Below, piece by piece: positions 55,605 through 64,000 of a stretch of 64,000 nt of DNA (position 1 is its first letter; the number at the start of each line of letters is the position of its first letter). The DNA is from Acidobacteriota bacterium. Its GTDB lineage: Bacteria > Acidobacteriota > Blastocatellia > Chloracidobacteriales > JADJPF01. Both the position numbers and the translations under genes were made by a program. The notes beneath the pieces were generated by a model. It did not search any database and was not told where the DNA came from. It worked only from the letters and a program-made list of their open reading frames with translations. The stretch spans positions 23,955-87,954 of the forward strand of contig JACQZQ010000112.1 in NCBI GenBank assembly GCA_016213785.1, given 5' to 3'.

Positions 55605-58529
55605 ATGAAGCGGTTGTTTTTTATGGCTGCAATGCCTATTGTACTTACTTTGGCATTTTTTACTCAAACTATCTTAGCTCAAGATAATAGACTTATTGAA
55701 GATGTGGAAATTCGTGGTAATCGAGCTATTCCTACAGATACCATTCGCCTTTATATACAAAGTAAAAGAGGTGATATCTATAGTGATTCTCAAGTACAAC
55801 GTGATTTTCAAGCAATTTTAGCCCAAGGTTTTTTTGATGAATTTGAAAGCCGCGTTTTCAAAGAAGATGGCCCAAGAGGCGATGTAGTGGTAGTCTTTTA
55901 TGTAAAAGAACGCCCTGTTATTCGTGATATTACTTACGATGGCCTTAAGTCAGTTCAAGAATCCGATGTAATCCAACGTTTTCGAGAACGCCGTGTTCAA
56001 GTATCAAAAGAATCCCGCTATGACCCTGTTACAGTGGAAAATGCTAAGCGTATATTAAAAGAACTACTTGCAGAAAAAGGTAAACCAAATGCTCAAGTTG
56101 ATCAACAAGTAGAAGAAATTTCTGCTACTACTGTAGCCATTAACTTTGTTGTTAATGAAGGTACAAGAGTTAGAATTTCTAAAATTGACTTTGATGGTAA
56201 TGAAGTGTTTTCTGACCGTAAACTACGTAAAGCAATGAAATTGGTTAAACAATCTAGCCTGTTTACCAGTTTTTCTTCTAAAGATATTTATGATAAACGT
56301 AAATTAGATGAAGACTTACAGCGTGTAAGACTTTTCTTAGGTGAAAAAGGATATATTAGACCTCAGATCGGTGAACCTGAACTTGAATTCATTGGTAAAG
56401 TAGGTAATTTCCTTCCCATAATTGGACGTAAGGGAGAAGGAGTTAAAGTAAAAGTTCCTATTACAGAAGGTCGCCGCTATAATTTTGGTAATATTGAAGT
56501 TGAGGGGAATTCTCTTTATAACAAAGATATAATTTTAGCTGTAACCGGTATGAAACCTGGTGAACTTGCTTCGGCTAAAGTAATTCGCGAAGGTGTTTTT
56601 GAACGCTTACGTAAACTCTATGGTAGAGCAGGCTATATTCAAGCTACCCCAGACCTTCAACAAAAATTTAATGATACCGATAATACAGTAGATTTTACTA
56701 TTGTGATTGATGAGGGTAAACCCTTTACTATCCGTCGTTTAGAGTTTTCAGGTAATACCATTACTCGCGATAATGTAATGCGTCGTGAAGTGCTAGTAAA
56801 TGAAGGAGATCTTTATAATCAAGAACTTTTTGATTTAAGCCGTTTACGACTAAACCAATTAGGTTATTTTGAAGAAGTTAAAGAAGAAGATGTACAAATT
56901 CAAACTGATGATAAAAGCGGCTTTGTAGATTTACTTGTAAAAGTAAAAGAAAAAGGTCGTCAACAAATCTCCTTTACTGGAGGCGTTTCTGGTATTGGAG
57001 GTAGTTTTATAGGAATTACTTACTCTACTAATAACTTATTTGGTTATGGCGAATCTTTATCCTTTGATATACAAGCCGGTAATCGTCAACGCAACCTCTC
57101 AGTTAGCTTTACTGAACCTTACTTAAAAGGTCGTCCAATTAGTTTGGGCGTTTCTGTTTTTACTAGTAGATTAAAATTCTTTAGTGGTGGGTTAAATACA
57201 GGTTTTGTGGATGCTAGCTCTGGAGCTGGTGCAGTTTTTGGTAGCAATTTTGATGATGCACTTTTTACTCGTAGCACAAATGGTTTTAGTGTGAATGTTA
57301 GCGCACCTTTAGCTTTCTTTACTAAAAAATTCCGTAGATATACTCAGTTTTCTAGAGTTGGGTTAAGTTATGGGTTTAGTTCTACAAAAGTGACAGACCC
57401 TCCTGCTAACAATGATAACAACATGAGCAATGATATCTTTGTTTCTTTTACCCAACCAAATATTACTACTAGTACTATTACTCCTTCGCTTTCTTTTAAT
57501 ACTCTTAATGCTGCAATAGACCCAACATCGGGAATGAGCTTTTCTGGAACTCTAAGCTTTAGTGGGCTTGGTGGAGATGTAAAAGTTATCTTTCCTGCTG
57601 CTGAGATTAAATATTTTAAGACCATTGTAAAACGCGAAAAACCTCAAGTTCTTGGTATGAGACTACTACTTGAAAAAGTGTTTTCTTTTGGAGATCCTCC
57701 TTCTACCAACTCTTTAGCTTTTATTAATGGTGTACCTATCTTTAACCGCTTCTTCCTTGGCGGTGAAGATACTTTACGAGGTTATAATGTTAGGTCAATT
57801 TCTCCTATTGCCCAAGTAGATAGATTTTTTACTACTACAGATGTTAGAGCCGTGGAACTTGGTACAAATAGAGTACTTAAAGAACTAAAACCAGGTACAA
57901 GATTTAGAGGTATTGACCCTAGTGTACTAAAGAAATTTACCTTTAATAATAAATTGCTTAGTAATCCAAATTTCCCAGAATTTACACCTGTTGGGGCTGA
58001 TACACAGATTCTTTATAACTTAGAATATCGTGTTCCCCTTGTAGGCCCCTTATCAATGGCACTTTTTGCTGATGCTGGAACAGCTTTTAATACTTCTTCA
58101 ATTAAAGATCAAAGCTTAGTTCCAAATGCTTTTGTAGGCATTATTCCAGACGATCCTTCTTCTATCTTTCAGCAAACAGTATTTATTATTAATCCAAGAG
58201 GTTTAATTGCAACTCAAAAAGAAGTTAATGATGCTCGTACCCCTGAGACACCTTTTAACGCACTACCAAAAGGATTCCGTTTTGTTACTTTCCAAGGAAA
58301 AATTACTAATTCTTCTAATGTAAAACTTAGTGACGCACTAGGTGGTATAGGTCAAAACTTCCGTAGCTCTGTTGGTGCTGAGTTTAGAGTACAAGTGCCT
58401 GTTGTAGGTGTGCCTTTTAGGTTAATTTTTGCTTATAATCCTAATGCAAAAACTAACCGTAGTGACCCAAGACAAATCTTTGTTGAAGAAAAGAAAGTTA
58501 TTCGCTTTAGTATAGGACGTACTTTCTAA
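55605..58529 (+). CDS. bamA: Outer membrane assembly factor BamA
   Basis: I chose ATG 55605 (974 residues): GGAGG lies nine bases upstream and it begins with a signal peptide (FFMAAMPIVLTLAFFTQTILA); the frame from 55479 is not needed. Five POTRA-type repeats are seen, starting at IEDVEIRGNRAIPTDTIRLY and including IRRLEFSGNTITRDNVMRRE. The beta barrel begins near FTGGVSGIGGSFIGITYSTN. The conserved barrel motif FFLGGEDTLRGYNVR contains the L6 RGY/RGF turn, and the end VIRFSIGRTF has the terminal Phe. It inserts outer-membrane proteins such as the two Oar-like receptors here. Longer than E. coli BamA (about 810), with extended barrel loops. Confidence 0.93.
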   Translation: MKRLFFMAAMPIVLTLAFFTQTILAQDNRLIEDVEIRGNRAIPTDTIRLYIQSKRGDIYSDSQVQRDFQAILAQGFFDEFESRVFKEDGPRGDVVVVFYVKERPVIRDITYDGLKSVQESDVIQRFRERRVQVSKESRYDPVTVENAKRILKELLAEKGKPNAQVDQQVEEISATTVAINFVVNEGTRVRISKIDFDGNEVFSDRKLRKAMKLVKQSSLFTSFSSKDIYDKRKLDEDLQRVRLFLGEKGYIRPQIGEPELEFIGKVGNFLPIIGRKGEGVKVKVPITEGRRYNFGNIEVEGNSLYNKDIILAVTGMKPGELASAKVIREGVFERLRKLYGRAGYIQATPDLQQKFNDTDNTVDFTIVIDEGKPFTIRRLEFSGNTITRDNVMRREVLVNEGDLYNQELFDLSRLRLNQLGYFEEVKEEDVQIQTDDKSGFVDLLVKVKEKGRQQISFTGGVSGIGGSFIGITYSTNNLFGYGESLSFDIQAGNRQRNLSVSFTEPYLKGRPISLGVSVFTSRLKFFSGGLNTGFVDASSGAGAVFGSNFDDALFTRSTNGFSVNVSAPLAFFTKKFRRYTQFSRVGLSYGFSSTKVTDPPANNDNNMSNDIFVSFTQPNITTSTITPSLSFNTLNAAIDPTSGMSFSGTLSFSGLGGDVKVIFPAAEIKYFKTIVKREKPQVLGMRLLLEKVFSFGDPPSTNSLAFINGVPIFNRFFLGGEDTLRGYNVRSISPIAQVDRFFTTTDVRAVELGTNRVLKELKPGTRFRGIDPSVLKKFTFNNKLLSNPNFPEFTPVGADTQILYNLEYRVPLVGPLSMALFADAGTAFNTSSIKDQSLVPNAFVGIIPDDPSSIFQQTVFIINPRGLIATQKEVNDARTPETPFNALPKGFRFVTFQGKITNSSNVKLSDALGGIGQNFRSSVGAEFRVQVPVVGVPFRLIFAYNPNAKTNRSDPRQIFVEEKKVIRFSIGRTF

Positions 58530-58553
58530 AACTCTTCTAAAATATCTTTTATT

Positions 58554-58589
58554 AGCACAGAGTGGATTTAGTACTCTCTGTGCTTTTTG
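58554..58589 (+). terminator. Intrinsic terminator of bamA
   Basis: AGCACAGAG (58554-58562) pairs with CTCTGTGCT (58576-58584) over 9 bp, followed by TTTTTGCTTTTTT. It lies 24 bases past the bamA stop and just before the methyltransferase gene. Confidence 0.8.
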
Positions 58590-58607
58590 CTTTTTTAGGC
58601 TAATCCT

Positions 58608-59807
58608 ATGATAAATAATGAGCTAATTATTGGGCAAGAACTAGAGTTAACAGTAGAAAAACTTATTTATGGAGGTCAAGGACTTGCCCGTTTTCAAGGT
58701 AACACTATTTTTATTCCTTCTAGTGCTGTTGGAGATAAATTAAAAGTCCAAATCACAAGTGTAGAAAAAAATTTCTTTCAAGCAAAAATTCTACAAATAC
58801 TTGAACCTTCAATAGATAGACGAACTCCACCTTGTGAGTATTTTGAAGAATGTGGAGGTTGTCAACTCCAACATCTTAATTACAATGCTCAGCTTCAAGC
58901 AAAAGCAGACTTTATTAAAGACTCTCTTAAGCGTATAGGACGTTTTGATTGGCAAAATACTCTAGAGATTATACATAGTAATGAATTTAATTACCGAAAT
59001 CGTACACAGTTAAAAATTGAACGTACTTCATCACCTATTGGAATAGGCTTTTATAAAGAGGGTTCTCACAAAGTTTGTAATATTGAAAATTGCTTAATCC
59101 TAGCTAAAGAACTTAATCAAGCTTTAGAAGCTTTACGTAAGTCTGAAAAAGAAATCTCTTTATCTGAAATTCCTTACTCAAAAATAGATTTAATAAAAGG
59201 AAATCTAGAAATTTCAGCTAGTCAAATAGTAGCAGGCTTAAGCTCAAATGCCATTTACCAAAGGGTTTTAGATATTGACTATTATTTTGATCCAGGATGT
59301 TTTTTTCAAGTTAATCAATATTTACTTAACTCTTTAATTGAAATAGTAGTTGGGGAACGTACTGGAAAAATTGCTTTAGATCTTTATGCAGGGGTAGGTT
59401 TTTTTGCACTACAGCTAGCAAAAAATTATCAAAAAGTAATAGCTACAGAAGTTAACAAAAAAGCTGAGTTTTGGGCAACTCATAACATGAAAGTTAATAA
59501 TATCAGTAATGTAGAGTTTTTTTCATTTTCTACTGAAAAATGGCTAGGAAAATTTTCTAGAAAATTTAGTGGGGTGGATTTAGTTGTCCTAGATCCACCA
59601 CGAGTAGGAATTATTAAGAAAACCCTACTTAGTATTACAGAAATGCGTCCAAAAGAAATTGTTTATGTCTCATGTGATCCAAGCACCTTAGCCCGTGATT
59701 TAAGAGTCTTAGTTGATAATGGATACAAGTTAGTTTCTATTATAGGAGTTGATTTATTTCCCCAAACATACCATATAGAAACAGTGGCAATCTTAAAAAG
59801 AGCCTAA
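58608..59807 (+). CDS. rlmD: 23S rRNA (uracil-5-)-methyltransferase (RlmD/TrmA family)
   Basis: The product is 399 residues. A TRAM-like RNA-binding domain (GQELELTVEKLIYGGQGLAR) is followed by the [4Fe-4S] cysteines in CEYFEECGGCQLQHL and the later CNIENC. The SAM-binding site is DLYAGVGFFALQLAKNY, the nucleophile region DPPRVG, and the catalytic segment YVSCDPSTLARDLRVL. The exact target uridine is not readable from sequence; the RlmD call rests on family and cluster cysteines. It starts 18 bases after the bamA terminator. Confidence 0.88.
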   Translation: MINNELIIGQELELTVEKLIYGGQGLARFQGNTIFIPSSAVGDKLKVQITSVEKNFFQAKILQILEPSIDRRTPPCEYFEECGGCQLQHLNYNAQLQAKADFIKDSLKRIGRFDWQNTLEIIHSNEFNYRNRTQLKIERTSSPIGIGFYKEGSHKVCNIENCLILAKELNQALEALRKSEKEISLSEIPYSKIDLIKGNLEISASQIVAGLSSNAIYQRVLDIDYYFDPGCFFQVNQYLLNSLIEIVVGERTGKIALDLYAGVGFFALQLAKNYQKVIATEVNKKAEFWATHNMKVNNISNVEFFSFSTEKWLGKFSRKFSGVDLVVLDPPRVGIIKKTLLSITEMRPKEIVYVSCDPSTLARDLRVLVDNGYKLVSIIGVDLFPQTYHIETVAILKRA

Positions 59808-59958
59808 ATAAGAAACTTATTTTAGACGTTTTATTTATCTAGATTGGCTTAAGGATAGCTTTTAGACGTGCTAGACTACCAAATCTTAAAGTCTGATAAG
59901 TTATTTAGACTATCTTTGGGCTTTACTTTTTACATAAATAGATTAAGGTTTTTTTATT

Positions 59959-61296
59959 ATGTATAGCGATCAGTTTGATTCTCTTTATCCTATTGAAAAA
60001 TTAAGGCGTAAACGCGGCCTAGAAGTTACATCTGTTGATGAAGATGGGTTAGGTTATGAGTTAGGACTAGAAATAGGCGACCGAATACTTACCATAAATG
60101 GGCGTAAATTACGAGATTATATAGATTTCCAGTTTTTTACTGGTTCTGAAGAAGAATTAAAACTTCAAGTAGAAAAAAAATCGGGCGAACATTGGGATTT
60201 AGATGTAGGTGTTGAAGAGGGTGAAATTTGGGGGCTAGATTTTGAAAACTTTATGCCTCGTCAATGTGCTAATGAATGCCTCTTTTGCTTTTGTGAAATG
60301 AATCCTCCAGAGGCGCGACCATCCTTATTTTTTCGTGATGAAGACATTAGGCTTTCCTTTTTACACGGCAATTACACCACCATGACCAATATGAGCCGTG
60401 ATGAAGTAAACCGTATTGTTGAACAAAGGCTTTCGCCTCAGTATGTTTCTGTACACTCAACAGACCTAGAAGTCAGACGCTATCTTTTAGGTCGTGACCG
60501 TATTGATGATGTGCTAGATAAAATAAAGTATTTTACCGAGCATGGCATTGAGATTCATGCTCAAATAGTCCTTTGTCCTAACATTAATGATGGTAAGCAC
60601 TTAGAAAAAACTGTATTTGATCTTGTAAAATTCTATCCTGGTGTACAATCTGCTGCTATTGTTCCTCTTGGCCTTAATAAACATCATAAAAAACGTCATT
60701 TACTAACACCTGTAACTAGCGAGTGGTCAAAAGAAATTATTGAACTTGTTAGCCCTTGGCAAAAGAAATTTCAACGTGACTATGGAACTCGGTTTGCATT
60801 TTTAGGCGATGAATTCTATTTAAGGGCAAATCAAGAAGTCCCAGGAAAAACACATTACGAACAATCACCACAGATTGAAGATGGTGTAGGAATGGTTAGG
60901 CGTTTTATTGAAGATTTTAGGAAAATCCTTAAACGCCGTAAAAAACCACTTAAAAAGCCTATTAAAGGAACTGTTGCAACAGGGACTCTTTTTTATCCAA
61001 TCTTAAAAAATAGCATTATAGAATTTAATAACTACTTTGGAACAGAGTTAAAACCTTTAGCTATAGTAAATGACTTTTTTGGTGATGAAACTACTGTAGC
61101 AGGCTTACTTTCTGGACGTGATTTTCTCTTAGCAAAAAATGAAATGTTTGGAGATTTTCTTATTTTGCCTCCTGAATGTGTTTCAGGAGATAAAGAGCGA
61201 TTTCTAGACGATATGACCCTGCCCCAACTTGCAGAAAAACTAGAGATGCCTATTTATAAAGAAGGCTGGAAATCGATTTTTGCTTTGATGGATTAA
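59959..61296 (+). CDS. DUF512/radical-SAM-like iron-sulfur protein with PDZ domain
   Basis: The product is 445 residues. An N-terminal PDZ-like region (GLEVTSVDEDGLGYELGLE, then IGDRILTINGR) is followed by a CxxxCxxC iron-sulfur motif in CANECLFCFCEMNPP and the DUF512 core (LSFLHGNYTTMTNMSRDEVN, then VSVHSTDLEVRRYLLGR). The end, GTVATGTLFYPILKNS to LPPECVSGD, is typical of the DUF512 family. A radical SAM function is likely but unproven. It lies 15 bases upstream of recG and they are probably cotranscribed. Confidence 0.88.
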   Translation: MYSDQFDSLYPIEKLRRKRGLEVTSVDEDGLGYELGLEIGDRILTINGRKLRDYIDFQFFTGSEEELKLQVEKKSGEHWDLDVGVEEGEIWGLDFENFMPRQCANECLFCFCEMNPPEARPSLFFRDEDIRLSFLHGNYTTMTNMSRDEVNRIVEQRLSPQYVSVHSTDLEVRRYLLGRDRIDDVLDKIKYFTEHGIEIHAQIVLCPNINDGKHLEKTVFDLVKFYPGVQSAAIVPLGLNKHHKKRHLLTPVTSEWSKEIIELVSPWQKKFQRDYGTRFAFLGDEFYLRANQEVPGKTHYEQSPQIEDGVGMVRRFIEDFRKILKRRKKPLKKPIKGTVATGTLFYPILKNSIIEFNNYFGTELKPLAIVNDFFGDETTVAGLLSGRDFLLAKNEMFGDFLILPPECVSGDKERFLDDMTLPQLAEKLEMPIYKEGWKSIFALMD

Positions 61297-61311
61297 AAAT
61301 TAGCAAATTTA

Positions 61312-63462
61312 ATGATCACTTTAACGACTCCAATAGAAAAACTAGATATTGAACTTCCAAGAGTAGGAAAAAAAACTGCTCAAGCCCTAGCTGACTCAAT
61401 AGCTCTTCTTAATGCTTGCCCTAGCCGCGAACAAGCAAAAGTAGAGCATTTACTTTTCTACCTTCCAATGCGTTATGAAGATCGCTCAAATCTAGCAAAA
61501 ATTGGTGATTTAGCTGATGGAATGGAAGCGGCTGTAGCAGTTGAAATAAAAGTAGCAGGTAATTACAAAGTAGGTAAAGCAAATCAACATAAAATCTTTG
61601 AATTTTCAGGAGAAGATGGAACTGGTAGAATCCGGGCTTTTTGGTGGAATCAACCTTTTTTAGAAAAAACCTTTACTCGTGGTAGCCATGTAATACTTTT
61701 TGGTCAATGGAAATATGACACTTATCGTAATAGTTTAACTATAGAAAATCCTGATTATGAAATAATTGATAAAGAAACTGATCCTACACAAGAAGCTATT
61801 CATATGGGGCGCTGTGTGCCTGTTTATCGCAAGCTGGGCGATATTCGGACTAAACAACTTCGCACTATTATGCATAATTTGTTGGAACTTTTGGACTTTA
61901 GCACCCTATCAGAAAATCTTCCTCCACAGCTTTTAGCAAGAAATAATTTTATTAATCGCGCAGATGCCTTAAAACAAATACATTTTCCACCTGAATATGT
62001 TGCTTTAGAAACTTATAACCGTGCGCAATCGCCTGCACATAGACGACTAATTTTTGAAGAATTTTTTTGGCTGCTGCTGGCTTTAGCTGTTAAACGAACT
62101 GAGCGACATCAAGAACCTAAAGGAACTTCTATTGAAGTAAATGATCAAGTTCGTCAGGCTGTGTTAAATATTTTGCCTTTTAAGCCTACTAATGCACAAA
62201 AGCGAGTCTTAAAAGAAATTGTAGAAGATTTAACATCTAATCGCCCTATGAATAGGCTACTGCAAGGCGATGTAGGCGCAGGTAAAACCATTGTTGCTGC
62301 TCAAGCAATTGTTGTAGCTATTGAAAATGGCTATCAAACTGCATTAATGGTTCCTACTGAAATTTTAGCCGAACAACACACACGCAACCTAAGAAAGCTA
62401 TTTGCTAAAACTAACTATCGAGTAGAGCTATTAACAGGTAGTTTAACTGCTAGAGAAAAACGCGCTATTAAAGCTGATATTAAAGCTAATAGCATACAAT
62501 TAGTAGTAGGTACACATGCAATTATCCAAGATGATGTAGAGTTTCATAAACTAGGCTTAGTTGTAATTGATGAGCAACATCGTTTTGGTGTAATGCAAAG
62601 AGCCGAATTAATACGCCGAGGCTACCGACCAGATGTTTTAGTGATGACTGCTACACCAATTCCTCGTAGCCTTGCTATGACGGTTTATGGAGATTTAGAC
62701 GTTTCAATTATTGATGAACTTCCACCAGGACGAACTCCTATTGAAACAAGGGTTAGAGGCGAAAGCTCACGTCCAAAAATTTATCAGTTTATAGCCGAAG
62801 AAGTACGCCAAGGCCGTCAAATCTACATTGTCTATCCACTTGTTGAGGAATCAGAAAAAATGGATTTAGCGGCGGCTACAAAAATGGCTGAAATACTACA
62901 AAAAGATGTTTTTCCTCACTTTTCCATAGCCCTACTTCACGGTCGTATGAAACCACAAGAAAAAGAAGAAGTTATGAGAAAATTTTTAGCTTGTGAGGCT
63001 CAAATATTAGTTTCTACTACGGTAATTGAAGTAGGTGTAGATGTTCCTAATGCAAGTGTAATGATGATTGAACACTCTGATCGCTTCGGTTTTTCACAGT
63101 TACATCAACTTCGTGGAAGAGTTGGACGAGGTGCAGCAAAATCTTACTGTATTTTAATGACAGGCGGAGTTAAATCTAAAGAGGCTAGCGAGCGCTTAAG
63201 AGTCTTAGAGCAAACAACAGACGGATTTAAGATATCAGAAAAAGATCTAGAACTACGCGGGCCAGGAGAAATTTTAGGCACTCGCCAATCAGGAGAACAG
63301 ATTTTTCGAGTTGCTAATATTGTTAGAGATAGAGTTTTACTAGACCTTGCCCGCCAAGAATCAGAGTTTTTACTTGCAGTTGCTAGCGATGATCCTTTTA
63401 CTAAAAAGCTTATTGAAAAAGTACTTACACAACCCAAATTTGGGCTAGCTTCAATTGGGTAA
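61312..63462 (+). CDS. recG: ATP-dependent DNA helicase RecG
   Basis: The product is 716 residues, close to the usual ~690. An N-terminal wedge/OB domain to about residue 270 is followed by superfamily 2 helicase motifs: QGDVGAGKTIVAAQ (Walker A), DEQHRFGVMQR (DExH), TATPIPRSLAMT (motif III) and QLRGRVGRGAAKSYC (motif VI). It rescues stalled replication forks by branch migration. The start ATG has no strong ribosome site and may be coupled to DUF512 translation. Confidence 0.97.
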   Translation: MITLTTPIEKLDIELPRVGKKTAQALADSIALLNACPSREQAKVEHLLFYLPMRYEDRSNLAKIGDLADGMEAAVAVEIKVAGNYKVGKANQHKIFEFSGEDGTGRIRAFWWNQPFLEKTFTRGSHVILFGQWKYDTYRNSLTIENPDYEIIDKETDPTQEAIHMGRCVPVYRKLGDIRTKQLRTIMHNLLELLDFSTLSENLPPQLLARNNFINRADALKQIHFPPEYVALETYNRAQSPAHRRLIFEEFFWLLLALAVKRTERHQEPKGTSIEVNDQVRQAVLNILPFKPTNAQKRVLKEIVEDLTSNRPMNRLLQGDVGAGKTIVAAQAIVVAIENGYQTALMVPTEILAEQHTRNLRKLFAKTNYRVELLTGSLTAREKRAIKADIKANSIQLVVGTHAIIQDDVEFHKLGLVVIDEQHRFGVMQRAELIRRGYRPDVLVMTATPIPRSLAMTVYGDLDVSIIDELPPGRTPIETRVRGESSRPKIYQFIAEEVRQGRQIYIVYPLVEESEKMDLAAATKMAEILQKDVFPHFSIALLHGRMKPQEKEEVMRKFLACEAQILVSTTVIEVGVDVPNASVMMIEHSDRFGFSQLHQLRGRVGRGAAKSYCILMTGGVKSKEASERLRVLEQTTDGFKISEKDLELRGPGEILGTRQSGEQIFRVANIVRDRVLLDLARQESEFLLAVASDDPFTKKLIEKVLTQPKFGLASIG

Positions 63463-63471
63463 AAACCAAGT

Positions 63472-63880
63472 TTATTTCTTAAACAATTTCTCTAAATCTT
63501 TAAGAGCATCTCTAAAGACTTGGAAACTTCTAGACATGTTACGCTCAGGATCCATATGTGCAGAGATTTTGCGGGCAACTTCTATTTTAGGCATTTTGTC
63601 GCCATAATAACCTTTAGCTTTAAGAATTCTTCCTAGCGCTTCAGCTGTACCGCCTTGGATAGCGATAGCTAGCTTTATTAACAGTAGTTAGAGAAATTTT
63701 TTCATAAACATCTTTGATAGCTTGTATATCACCAAAAAACCAAGCTTCTAGTTCTTCTATTGCTATTCGGTTAATTACTTGATATTTAGAGTCTAATGTT
63801 GCCGATTTAGTTAAAAGACCTGCTTCTTTAGCAATATTTTCAAGTTTATTTTTAAGTTCCTGACAGTTCTTAAACCCGCC
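63472..63880 (-). pseudogene. Broken DUF4276 gene fragment
   Basis: Read on the minus strand from about 63870, the frame encodes NCQELKNKLENIAKEAGLLT and then ISRIAIEELEAWFFGDIQ-like sequence (seen as INRIAIEELEAWFFGDIQAI), which matches the DUF4276 core. Near 63659-63665 the frame shifts: the first frame ends at a TGA (63641) while the next frame carries GGTAEALGRILKAKGYYGDK and HMDPERNMSRSFQVFRDALK to a stop at 63472. The N-terminal half is missing; a hairpin repeat at 63872-63920 sits at the break. Both the shift and the truncation suggest decay, though a sequencing error could explain the shift. Confidence 0.75.
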
Positions 63881-63920
63881 GCAAGCTACCGGGTTTTAAC
63901 CCGTGTAGATAGGCGGGTTT
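63872..63920. repeat. REP-like double hairpin
   Basis: An outer stem AAACCCGCC (63872-63880) with GGCGGGTTT (63912-63920) encloses an inner stem CTAC-CGGGTT (63886-63895) with AACCCG-T-GTAG (63898-63908). It is much more GC-rich than its surroundings and resembles repetitive extragenic palindromes. It lies exactly where the DUF4276 fragment loses its 5' part. Confidence 0.7.
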
Positions 63921-64000
63921 CTGGAAGGCTTTAGCCATAAAAATAGCTGAGGAAAAAAGGGTTAAAGGATAAAAAATAAGTTGAGAAAATTGTTGATAAA

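Overview
The window is strongly AT-rich bacterial chromosome with a dense, mostly housekeeping gene set. The organism is Gram-negative (BamA, Lol lipoprotein transporter genes, OmpA-type lipoprotein, TonB-dependent receptors). Several families point to Acidobacteriota, most plausibly a low-GC Blastocatellia-like lineage: a VWFA-related protein of the type typical of Acidobacteria, two very long Oar-like TonB receptors with an N-terminal carboxypeptidase-regulatory-like domain, and two large Hanks-type kinases (one with TPR repeats). The assignment is inference from families; there is no rRNA or tRNA here.

Layout: 1-5019 is the end of a MoxR-DUF58-transglutaminase cluster. 5040-10735 holds an NYN-domain protein, a two-gene exported/VWFA operon, a large exported unknown, a small unknown and an SH3b-CHAP hydrolase. 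10972-15796 (minus) carries ddl, a PilC/GspF-like membrane protein and two MacB-type permeases. 16031-21412 (plus) carries queA, acs and a molybdopterin oxidoreductase. 21435-25891 (minus) is an oligopeptide/dipeptide ABC transporter. The 25.9-26.47 kb gap contains two MITE/REP-like inverted-repeat elements. 26471-33439 (plus) has a membrane Ser/Thr kinase, an Oar-like receptor and a GYF/zinc/membrane protein. 33449-40696 (minus) is a signalling and envelope block: histidine kinase, glycine-zipper protein, lipoprotein, OmpA lipoprotein, sigma54-dependent regulator and a small unknown. 40842-48773 has a kinase-TPR protein, an exported unknown and a second Oar-like receptor. 49155-63462 (plus) is lysS, lolC/E, lolD, clpC, bamA, an rRNA methyltransferase, a DUF512 protein and recG. 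The window ends in a broken DUF4276 gene cut by a hairpin repeat.

The most interesting signal is in the 33.8-38.2 kb block. Two intergenic regions, 4 kb apart on the same strand, each contain a nearly identical sigma54-like -24/-12 sequence (16 of 18 bases shared) and, about 130-180 bp upstream, a pair of TGTAT-N7-ATACA palindromes spaced 19-20 bp. This is the architecture expected for an NtrC-family regulator, and the only such regulator in the window, with a histidine kinase nearby, lies between them. I infer a local two-component/sigma54 envelope regulon that controls a glycine-zipper protein (perhaps with a lipoprotein and OmpA protein) and an unrecognised 120-residue protein.
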